Positions 1-5,793 of a DNA stretch of 8,658 nucleotides are shown piece after piece. A program made the translations under genes and the position numbers. Numbering within the stretch: position 1 is the stretch's first letter; each line of letters opens with the position of its first letter. This stretch comes from Victivallales bacterium (GTDB taxonomy: Bacteria > Verrucomicrobiota > Lentisphaeria > Oligosphaerales > Lenti-02), in contig JABGQJ010000306.1 in assembly GCA_018648945.1 (NCBI GenBank), forward strand, positions 1 through 8,658, given 5' to 3'. The notes below the pieces were generated by a model. It was not told where the DNA came from and did no database searches. It was given only the letters and a program-made list of their open reading frames with translations.

Positions 1-1094
1 GCCTCACGGCCTGCGGCGGTCATTTGCTGGTTCGGTCGTTGCCAGTGAATCTTGGCCAGCCACGTATCGCCATTCTCCTTGCGACCGTCCCGCGGCCATC
101 CGGTCGCGACCACGTAGCTCTTGCGCTGGTCAATGGGCCAAACCCAGAAGTTGCCCACGGGGACTCCCTTGTTCGGGATGAGGATTCGCTCCGTGGATCT
201 GCGCAGGGAGAGCGTGGCGAGATCGACATCGGCGCAATGCAGCGGTGCGCGGCTCCGGAACACGTCGCGATTGTCCTGCCGTATCCGCGTATAGACCAGC
301 AGCAGACCGTCCGAGTGCGACAGCAGCTTGGTCATCGTGGTATGCATGGGGATCTTCCCCCCGTCGTGCCAACGCCACGCCCGGGGTTCCCCCCAGGAAC
401 GTCCCCGGTCCTCGCTTACCGAAAGATACCCACAACCATCCTCCGCGCGCATGGTCATGTAGAGACTACCGCCGTGTTCGGCGATCTGCGGCTCGAGAAG
501 TCCGCGCCCGACCTGGTTGGCGAGTGCGTTCGACACGTGCAAGGGCACGAACTCCTCGCCACGGCGGCGCGCCACCACAGTCCGGACCAAACGGCGCTGA
601 CCTTCCCGCGTCAGGAAGGGATAGAGAATGGTCTGGGAGTCCAACTGGAGGCTGTTCCTCGCCCAGTGCCAATCCCCCTTTGGGAGTTTCGCCCCCCCCT
701 CCTGCGCGGCTGCGAAATCCCCTGGGGTGAGGCCGATCCGCCGCCAGGCCGGTGCCGTGGGTTTGGCGATGGGTTGCAGGCTCTGGAAGTCGTCGTCCGT
801 ACGGAAGTAGTTGAATAGTGTGTGCCGATCGCCGCCTTTGCGATCCGTGGAACGCAACGCCAGCTCGATCCGGATTGGGTTGCCCGGAACGGTCACCAGA
901 TTCGGATGCACCCACAGGTCCTCGTGCGCTTCTCCTGGGATGATCACGCCCGACTCAATCTCCCGCACGATCGAGTTCTGGGCACCCTTGACGACCTGGG
1001 TATTCCGAAAGGACATCTTCGCGACTCCCTCTTGCTGCGCGCACACCGCGATCGCAGACGCGAGCAGAACAGTCAGTATGGCGGCTCGCTTCAT
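1..1094 (-). CDS. Sialidase-like (BNR/Asp-box) secreted protein, 3' end outside window
   Basis: An open frame runs from the ATG at 1094 to the left edge: 364 codons with no stop, so the C-terminus is missing. Residues 1-20 form a Sec signal peptide (basic KR, a hydrophobic run, then AVCA-Q), so the product is probably exported. Residues 227-234 read SEDRGRSW, a perfect Asp box (S-x-D-x-G-x-S-W), the hallmark of sialidase/BNR beta-propellers; LLEPQIAEHGGSLYM just before it is also typical of this superfamily. I see only one canonical Asp box, and the arginine triad of true sialidases cannot be assigned by eye, so the substrate is open; glycan hydrolysis or binding is inference. The first start has no clear Shine-Dalgarno, while Met27 is preceded by AGGGAG eight bases upstream. 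I keep the first start because of the signal peptide. It lies 68 bp downstream of the DUF4838 gene on the same strand and is probably cotranscribed. Confidence 0.82.
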   Translation of the reverse strand, partial: MKRAAILTVLLASAIAVCAQQEGVAKMSFRNTQVVKGAQNSIVREIESGVIIPGEAHEDLWVHPNLVTVPGNPIRIELALRSTDRKGGDRHTLFNYFRTDDDFQSLQPIAKPTAPAWRRIGLTPGDFAAAQEGGAKLPKGDWHWARNSLQLDSQTILYPFLTREGQRRLVRTVVARRRGEEFVPLHVSNALANQVGRGLLEPQIAEHGGSLYMTMRAEDGCGYLSVSEDRGRSWGEPRAWRWHDGGKIPMHTTMTKLLSHSDGLLLVYTRIRQDNRDVFRSRAPLHCADVDLATLSLRRSTERILIPNKGVPVGNFWVWPIDQRKSYVVATGWPRDGRKENGDTWLAKIHWQRPNQQMTAAGRE

Positions 1095-1126
1095 CGTGGA
1101 TGTCTCATTGGGCGGGACGGCCATCC

Positions 1127-1145
1127 GCCGGCCGGAGAGGCCGGC
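1127..1145 (-). other. Intercistronic GC-rich hairpin
   Basis: A perfect 7-bp inverted repeat, GCCGGCC and GGCCGGC with a 5-nt loop, sits in the 68-bp gap between the DUF4838 stop and the sialidase-like start. No T-tract follows on the minus strand, so a classical intrinsic terminator is unlikely. A role in mRNA processing, stability or partial attenuation is inference. Confidence 0.5.
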
Positions 1146-1162
1146 AGGCGGGATGACCTGCA

Positions 1163-3424
1163 CTACTTTTCGCGGATCAGGAAGATGCGGTCGATGTAGA
1201 CGGCTTTGACGCCTTCGGTGCGGTTCGGGGGGGCGATCCAGGTGTAGCAGCGTTCAGTCAGAGCGTGGGTGCCGAGGTCGATCAGGTGGTACTCGCCGTC
1301 GACCAGTTCGGGCACGTTGATGTGGCGCTGCACGCGCCCCTTGCGGGCCTCGGTGTCGTAGACGCCCAGATCCACGGCTAGGCCTTCGGTGGCGTCGCCT
1401 TCGTAGCGCACGGATGCGTATACGTGCCACTTCGCATCACCCACAATGCCTTCGCCAACCGGCCATTGGGTGGCCCATTGGGAGTGGTTGCCGGGCATGC
1501 GGACCGCGCGTCCGTCGGAGGCCTTGGGATCGGCCACACCGGTGACCCAGCGACCTTCTCCGTGGAGTCTGAATTCGCCATCCTGCACATCCACCCAGGC
1601 ATCCTCAGGCAGGTTCCGGCAGATCTCGGGGACCTCTGGCGGCGGTCCGAAACGGGCCTGGAATCGCGCCATGTAGCCTGAGAACTGGCCGCCTTCGCGG
1701 TAGCTGCTAGCATTGTACCGTTTGCCCAGGGCCACGAGTTCGTCACAGAGAGCCTTCGGGTCCGCCGGGCCGACAAAGGGCTTGCCGCTCATCTTTGCCT
1801 GGCGTTTCAGGGAATGCCAGCGTTGCAGCCAGGCATGGTCCAAGGCCAGCCGCTCGCGACGCACGCGGGCAGCGAGTGCCGGCTGATCGGCCACCGCTTG
1901 CTCCGCCTTGGCATACAGCGCCGACACCTCAACCATCTGCTCACTGCTGAGCCAGGACGAAGTACTGGGCATGTAGCAACGCAGGAAGGTACCCGCTTTG
2001 GCCACCGCGTCTTCGCGGAAATCCAGATAGCGCCGCAGGTGGGGGGCTGCCGGTCCGTAGTACCCCTTCAGGAACTCGTCGATCAGGGCGTTCTCGTCCA
2101 GATCTGGGTTCCACATGAGATGGCCCAGCAACCAGGCGCGCATCTGGACGAAGTCGCCGATGGAACAGCTGGAGTCCCCCTGTTCGAAAAGGCCCACCGC
2201 ATTGCTCTCCACAAAGAAGCGGAGGTCCGGGGCGAGACTGCGCAGATTGGGGTGGGGCAAGATGTAGTGACGGAAGTTGGTGACGTAGTTCCAGATGTAG
2301 AGTCGGGGGGCCACGGCCCGCCATTGCTCAACGTCCCGGCGGAACTTCACATTCTGCTCGCCGGTGGCCAGCGGCTGCGCGTAGCTGCACTCAATAGAGC
2401 ACAGCCGCACGATCACATTGTGCCGGGGCTTCACTGTCTTCGGGGCCTGGCGTGTGTACTGGTAGGCGAGAGTTTCCACCAGAATGTCCGGGAACTCCTT
2501 CTCCAACTCGGCCGCCACTTGGTTGACGAAATGGACCAGCAGCCCCGCCGGGCTCCCCTCCTTCTCGTCGAAGGCCTTGCACTTGGGGCACTGGCAGTTG
2601 CCATGCCAGTCGTTCTGGCTGATGGAGATCATGCCCGCATCGGGCTTGCCCCGCACCCAAGCCAGAGCGTTGCGGGTGAATTCCTGGCGCATCTCGTCGT
2701 TGCTCAGGCAGAGCTGGGTGCGGTTGTGGCTCCGCTTGCCGTCGATCATGCTGTACCACTCGGGGTGGTCCCCGAAGTACTTCTGGGGCGGCAGCAAGCG
2801 CTCGAAGGTATGGCACCAGCCAATGATCTCGTAGTGGCCGCCGAACTCCTTCGGAGCCCGGGAAAAGTGCCCGTTGGTCCGCAGCCGCGCCGACTGTGTT
2901 GCGGTCAATGCATCCCGGTAGAACGCCTCGCGATAGAGCAGTTTCGGGGCGTAGCTGATATCCAGATCCGGCGCGCTGAGCGTGGCATGCTTGGGCACAT
3001 AGGACTCGGTGGACGTCCACCAACGGACCCCCACCACGTCCTCCAGGAAGGTATAGACCGCATAGAGGGTCCCACGCGGCTTGGCCCCGGTCAGCACCAG
3101 GGCATCGGGCAAGGTGCGCAGGCGAATGCCGTCGGGTTGCTTGGCGATCACGGCCGCGTCTGGCACCCGACGGGCGGTTTCCTGGCACGGCCCGACCAGG
3201 ATGCGGGGTGATTTCCCGGCCTTCGCCTCAGGGATGACGGCGAAGGTGGCCCCAGTGGCCAGTTTCAGATGGGTGGCCAATTCCTTTGCCGCCGTCTGCA
3301 CCGGCGCACTGGCCTGATCGGGAACGACGATGGCACACAGCGCCTTGCCATCGCGGGCGAGTTCAAGGGCGTGGCTACCAGTCGCGGCGAGTCCAGCCGC
3401 CAAGGCGATACAGATGCGCTTCAT
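1163..3424 (-). CDS. DUF4838 domain-containing secreted protein (glycosidase-like)
   Basis: This is a 753-residue protein ending in TAG. The start at 3424 was chosen over an in-frame extension of 109 codons because GGAGGA lies 7 nt upstream and a signal peptide begins there (MKRICIALAAGLAATGSHA). Residues about 20-150 resemble the alpha/beta N-terminal domain found ahead of GH20/GH67-type catalytic barrels, including GTLYAVYTFLEDVVGVRWW (118-136). Residues about 160-450 match DUF4838 (PF16126), with SISQNDWHGNCQCPKC at 267-282, which contains a Cys cluster (277, 279, 282) usual in this family. A helical stretch follows (about 450-590), then a beta-rich C-terminal segment (about 605-753) that looks like a carbohydrate-binding jelly roll. 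The family is associated with polysaccharide-degradation loci, but no activity is established that I can name. I infer a periplasmic or secreted role on glycans. It is probably the first gene of an operon with the sialidase-like gene downstream. Confidence 0.88.
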   Translation of the reverse strand: MKRICIALAAGLAATGSHALELARDGKALCAIVVPDQASAPVQTAAKELATHLKLATGATFAVIPEAKAGKSPRILVGPCQETARRVPDAAVIAKQPDGIRLRTLPDALVLTGAKPRGTLYAVYTFLEDVVGVRWWTSTESYVPKHATLSAPDLDISYAPKLLYREAFYRDALTATQSARLRTNGHFSRAPKEFGGHYEIIGWCHTFERLLPPQKYFGDHPEWYSMIDGKRSHNRTQLCLSNDEMRQEFTRNALAWVRGKPDAGMISISQNDWHGNCQCPKCKAFDEKEGSPAGLLVHFVNQVAAELEKEFPDILVETLAYQYTRQAPKTVKPRHNVIVRLCSIECSYAQPLATGEQNVKFRRDVEQWRAVAPRLYIWNYVTNFRHYILPHPNLRSLAPDLRFFVESNAVGLFEQGDSSCSIGDFVQMRAWLLGHLMWNPDLDENALIDEFLKGYYGPAAPHLRRYLDFREDAVAKAGTFLRCYMPSTSSWLSSEQMVEVSALYAKAEQAVADQPALAARVRRERLALDHAWLQRWHSLKRQAKMSGKPFVGPADPKALCDELVALGKRYNASSYREGGQFSGYMARFQARFGPPPEVPEICRNLPEDAWVDVQDGEFRLHGEGRWVTGVADPKASDGRAVRMPGNHSQWATQWPVGEGIVGDAKWHVYASVRYEGDATEGLAVDLGVYDTEARKGRVQRHINVPELVDGEYHLIDLGTHALTERCYTWIAPPNRTEGVKAVYIDRIFLIREK

Positions 3425-3431
3425 GGGTAGA

Positions 3432-3437
3432 TCCTCC
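3432..3437 (-). promoter_or_regulatory. Ribosome binding site that fixes the DUF4838 start
   Basis: The minus strand reads GGAGGA with 7 nt to the ATG at 3424. It decides the start against the upstream in-frame ATG at 3751, whose extra residues look like translated non-coding DNA. Confidence 0.75.
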
Positions 3438-3462
3438 GGGGGGGTGTTCCGACACAAAGCAG

Positions 3463-3491
3463 AGCATAGCTGGAGGCAGCGCCCGCCGCAA
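3463..3491 (-). promoter_or_regulatory. Candidate sigma70-type promoter for the DUF4838 gene
   Basis: The minus strand has TTGCGG (3491-3486), a 17-nt spacer and TATGCT (3468-3463), about 40 nt ahead of the start codon. The match to consensus is 3 of 6 and 4 of 6 with ideal spacing. This is a by-eye prediction in GC-rich DNA where chance matches occur, and the organism's sigma-factor preference is unknown. Confidence 0.35.
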
Positions 3492-3526
3492 GCGCCAGGG
3501 GTATGTGGGAGGGCTGCCTTTCTCCT

Positions 3527-3552
3527 GAATGTAGGGGCACCGTGTGCCGCGA
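3527..3552 (+). repeat. Small palindromic repeat element, copy 1
   Basis: The element reads GAATGTAGGG, then a hairpin GGCAC-CGT-GTGCC (3536-3548), then GCGA. It shares its head (GAATGT-R-GG), the CGT loop and the GCGA tail with copy 2 at 3645-3673, which lies in the opposite orientation. The core GCACCGTGTGC is identical in both. The layout recalls REP/BIME-type extragenic palindromes; the family name is unknown to me. Confidence 0.5.
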
Positions 3553-3555
3553 CAA

Positions 3556-3570
3556 CCCCGCGCAGCGGGG
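3556..3570. repeat. Hairpin, 6-bp stem with 3-nt loop
   Basis: CCCCGC and GCGGGG flank a GCA loop directly after palindromic copy 1. The two adjacent hairpins could form one structured unit. No T-tract follows on either strand. Confidence 0.45.
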
Positions 3571-3644
3571 CCGAGACCGGCACATCTTGGCTCCGGCCTT
3601 TCTGATCGTGCATGGGTAGAACCACGCCCAACGCAACCCGAAGA

Positions 3645-3673
3645 TCGCCGCACACGGTGCGCCTCCCACATTC
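3645..3673 (-). repeat. Small palindromic repeat element, copy 2 (inverted)
   Basis: On the minus strand it reads GAATGTGGGAGGC, then the core GCACCGTGTGC, then GGCGA. Its hairpin is CGCAC-CGT-GTGCG (3649-3661). Relative to copy 1 there is a 3-nt insertion after the head and one compensable stem difference. The outer ends of the pair (3527 and 3673) bound about 147 bp. Confidence 0.5.
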
Positions 3674-3725
3674 TGATCGGCAACTGGGCCAAATGTGTGA
3701 GGAGGATGGTGTATCGTGGGTGCCA

Positions 3726-3741
3726 CGCATCCCCGAATGCG
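3726..3741. other. Short inverted repeat
   Basis: CGCAT and ATGCG flank a 6-nt loop. This could contribute to transcription termination downstream of the DUF1080 gene, but there is no T-tract, so function is uncertain. Confidence 0.25.
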
Positions 3742-3816
3742 GGAGGTGCATCGCCGAGCGGTTCCCCGATCAGACGATCACCCAACGAACGGATCAGCGG
3801 CCCCCGGCAGAGAGGA

Positions 3817-3832
3817 CATGCGCCCGAGCATG
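3817..3832 (-). terminator. Weak hairpin just past the DUF1080 stop
   Basis: CATGC and GCATG with a 6-nt loop begin about 9 nt after the DUF1080 stop codon. The position suits a terminator, but the stem is only 5 bp and no T-run follows, so this is a weak candidate. Confidence 0.25.
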
Positions 3833-3840
3833 CATTCGCC

Positions 3841-4491
3841 CTACCTCGGTTCGTAGGTGGCAGAACCGGTGAGAGGAAGCTCGACAAGCCAGATATTGCG
3901 GTAGCAGACGAGATCCTTGTGGTCCTGGAGAAGGAGAGGGCCGGGCTCGTGGACTGCCTTGTCGATGGGGGCGCCGGTCATCCCGGCGAGCGCGATGTTG
4001 TTCTGGATGAGCACGCCGTTGAGGAAGACACTCAGGCGGGTGGGTTCGAGAACGGCATGGTCTTCCCCGCAGCGGGGCGCGCGGAAGGCGATGTCGTAGC
4101 TCTGCCACTGCATGGGCGGCAGACAGGCATTGGTCAGGGGCGCAGACTGGTGGTAAACGGCGCCGCAATCGCCCGTGCCGGGGATGTCGATGCCGTAGGA
4201 GTCGAGCACCTGCACCTCGTAGCGTCCCTGCAGGAAGACGCCACTGTTGCCCTTGTGCTGGCCGCTGGCTTCGGGCATGTCGGGGCAGCGGAATTCGAGG
4301 TGGAGGAAGAAGTCGGTGAAGCGGGCCTCGGTCATGATATCGCCCGTACCAGGGACGACATGGAGGACGCTGTCCTCGTCCACGCGCCAGCCGGGGGCTT
4401 CGCCCTTGCGGGTGGTCCAGCCAGTGAGATCGGTATTGTTGAAGAGGCGGACGGCATTCTTGGGGGCATCGGTGCCAAGGGTGACAAGCAT
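3841..4491 (-). CDS. DUF1080 / 3-keto-disaccharide hydrolase-like protein
   Basis: This is a 216-residue single-domain protein ending in TAG. The start at 4491 is supported by AGGA about 9 nt upstream and by the domain beginning at once. The sequence matches the DUF1080 jelly-roll family (PF06439, laminin-G/GH16-like fold) along its length: LFNNTDLTGW (16-25), PGTGDI (47-52), LHLEFRCP (63-70), GNSGVFLQGRYEVQVLDSYG (81-100), CGAVYHQSAP (109-118), NGVLIQNN (158-165) and PGPLLLQDHKD (183-193). Some family members hydrolyse 3-keto-glucosides such as 3-ketotrehalose; whether this one does is inference. Unlike many relatives it shows no signal peptide or lipobox, so a cytoplasmic location is suggested. 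It is divergent from the dehydratase gene at 4674 and separated from the DUF4838 gene by 416 bp, so it probably has its own transcript. Confidence 0.88.
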   Translation of the reverse strand: MLVTLGTDAPKNAVRLFNNTDLTGWTTRKGEAPGWRVDEDSVLHVVPGTGDIMTEARFTDFFLHLEFRCPDMPEASGQHKGNSGVFLQGRYEVQVLDSYGIDIPGTGDCGAVYHQSAPLTNACLPPMQWQSYDIAFRAPRCGEDHAVLEPTRLSVFLNGVLIQNNIALAGMTGAPIDKAVHEPGPLLLQDHKDLVCYRNIWLVELPLTGSATYEPR

Positions 4492-4547
4492 GGTCTGGAG
4501 TCCTGCTTTGCGGGGGCGTGGCCAAGTATCGAGCTGCTGACCCGTTG

Positions 4548-4553
4548 AATATA
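4548..4553 (-). promoter_or_regulatory. Candidate -10 box for the DUF1080 gene
   Basis: The minus strand reads TATATT (5 of 6 to consensus) in an otherwise GC-rich divergent gap, about 57 nt ahead of the start codon. No good -35 hexamer is seen 16-18 nt upstream, so this is tentative. Confidence 0.3.
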
Positions 4554-4599
4554 GAGGCCAGTACCGGGTTTGCACCGCTGCCGGACAGGGCCGGGGGCC

Positions 4600-4627
4600 T
4601 TGCGGCTGTTGCGGACCACGGTAGATT
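4600..4627 (+). promoter_or_regulatory. Candidate promoter for the dTDP-glucose dehydratase gene
   Basis: TTGCGG (4600-4605), a 16-nt spacer and TAGATT (4622-4627), 46 nt ahead of the start codon. The -35 hexamer is the same as in the candidate DUF4838 promoter. This is a prediction by eye only. Confidence 0.3.
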
Positions 4628-4660
4628 CCTCGCACAAACCAAACCTGGACTATCCATGCG

Positions 4661-4666
4661 AAGGAG
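4661..4666 (+). promoter_or_regulatory. Ribosome binding site of the dehydratase gene
   Basis: AAGGAG with 7 nt to the ATG at 4674. This selects that start over in-frame upstream ATGs at 4518 and 4656; the latter lies 5' of the site. Confidence 0.75.
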
Positions 4667-4673
4667 ATCCGCA

Positions 4674-5711
4674 ATGAGCAAGCAAACGATTCTCGTTACT
4701 GGCGGGGCCGGGTTCATCGGCTCCAGCTTCGTTCGCCTTCTGTTGGCTCGGGAGCCCGAGGTGACGGTGGTCAACTTCGACGCCCTCACCTACGCAGGGA
4801 ACCTGGCCAGCCTGGCCGACTGTCTCGACGATCCCCGGCATATCTTCGTGAAGGGCGATATCCGCGATGCGGAGACAGTCGAAGCCACCATCCGCAAGCA
4901 TGGCGTCGACGGCATCATCAACTTCGCCGCAGAGAGCCATGTGGACCGCTCAATCACCGGACCACAAGTCTTCATCGAGACCAACGTGGGCGGCACGCTC
5001 AACCTGCTGGTGAAGGGCCGCGATCTTGGGGTGAAGCGGTTTCTGCAGGTGTCCACGGACGAGGTCTATGGCTCCCTCGGCGACGAGGGCTTCTTCACCG
5101 AAGCCACGCCCCTCTCGCCCAATTCCCCCTACAGCGCCAGCAAGGCCGGGGCCGACCATCTTGTCCATGCCTTCCATGAAACCTACGGCATGGATACGGT
5201 CATCACGCGCTGCTCGAACAACTACGGTCCCTACCAGTTCCCCGAGAAACTCGTTCCCTTGATGATCCGCAATGCCCTGGCCGACGAGGCCTTGCCGGTC
5301 TACGGCACGGGCTTGAACGTGCGCGACTGGCTGTACGTGGACGACCATTGCCAGGCCATCTGGGCTGCGTTCACCCGGGGGACCTCCGGCGAAGTCTACA
5401 ACATCGGCGGCAACAACGAGTGGACCAATTTGGCGGTGGTGAAGACCATTCTGGGGCTTCTGGACAAGCCGGAGTCGCTGATCACCTTCGTCGGCGACCG
5501 TCTGGGGCACGACCATCGCTATGCCATCGATGCGAGCAAGATCGCCCGCGACCTCGATTGGCGACCGACCATGGAATTCGATGGTGGCATCGCCAAGACG
5601 ATCGAGTGGTATCTGAGCCACCAGGAATGGGTGGATCAGGTGGCCTCCGGCGAGTACCAGAACTACTACGAGACCAATTACGCGAACCGCGGCGGCGCGA
5701 CTTCTGCCTAG
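4674..5711 (+). CDS. rfbB: dTDP-glucose 4,6-dehydratase
   Basis: This 345-residue protein is the usual length for RmlB/RfbB. It converts dTDP-glucose to dTDP-4-keto-6-deoxyglucose, the precursor of rhamnose and other deoxysugars of surface polysaccharides, in the cytoplasm with bound NAD. It is an extended short-chain dehydrogenase: the NAD-binding glycine motif is GGAGFIGS (10-17), NFAAESHVDRS is at 83-93, the catalytic T-D-E is at 128-130 in STDEVYGS, the YxxxK pair is Y153/K157 in YSASKAG, and the substrate-side motif NNYGPYQFPEKLVP is at 182-195. RDWLYVDDHC (217-226) and YNIGGNNEW (242-250) are also characteristic. All catalytic residues are present. The start is set by AAGGAG 7 nt upstream. 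No rmlA, rmlC or rmlD lies in the window, so it is an orphan here. The same-strand propeller gene follows after 82 bp; a functional link is unproven. Confidence 0.95.
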   Translation: MSKQTILVTGGAGFIGSSFVRLLLAREPEVTVVNFDALTYAGNLASLADCLDDPRHIFVKGDIRDAETVEATIRKHGVDGIINFAAESHVDRSITGPQVFIETNVGGTLNLLVKGRDLGVKRFLQVSTDEVYGSLGDEGFFTEATPLSPNSPYSASKAGADHLVHAFHETYGMDTVITRCSNNYGPYQFPEKLVPLMIRNALADEALPVYGTGLNVRDWLYVDDHCQAIWAAFTRGTSGEVYNIGGNNEWTNLAVVKTILGLLDKPESLITFVGDRLGHDHRYAIDASKIARDLDWRPTMEFDGGIAKTIEWYLSHQEWVDQVASGEYQNYYETNYANRGGATSA

Positions 5712-5793
5712 TCACCAGCCGCCTTCATTGCCGACCGGGATTCGTCGCCGTTCGCTGGCTTCGACACAACCGCTACCCGTTTCAGGACAAACC

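Larger units (their letters stand above)
3425..3840. other. 416-bp non-coding gap with palindromic repeats
   Basis: This stretch separates the DUF4838 and DUF1080 genes. Open frames exist on both strands but their translations are rich in Arg, Pro, Cys and His and lack recognisable motifs, so I see no gene. It holds a candidate promoter near its left end, two oppositely oriented copies of a small palindromic element (3527-3552 and 3645-3673), and further short hairpins (3556-3570, 3726-3741, 3817-3832). Confidence 0.6.

Noticed and set aside
24..818. 264-codon open frame on the plus strand
   Set aside because: It is antisense to the sialidase-like gene, whose frame shows a signal peptide and an Asp box; the plus-strand translation is featureless.
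1814..3211. 465-codon open frame on the plus strand
   Set aside because: It lies opposite the DUF4838 gene, has no recognisable domain and no ribosome site; the minus-strand frame has a signal peptide, Shine-Dalgarno and family motifs. Long antisense frames are common in GC-rich DNA.
3425..3751. 109-codon N-terminal extension of the DUF4838 gene
   Set aside because: It runs through the palindromic repeats, reads as non-coding (Arg, Cys, Pro, His rich), and would place the signal peptide in the protein interior.
3777..3794. GATC-containing inverted repeat near 3770-3780 as a terminator
   Set aside because: Only a 4-bp self-complementary stem; expected by chance.
5712..5793. Promoter or terminator between rfbB and the propeller gene
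   Set aside because: No hairpin with a T-tract and no convincing -35/-10 pair seen; cotranscription is possible but not shown.
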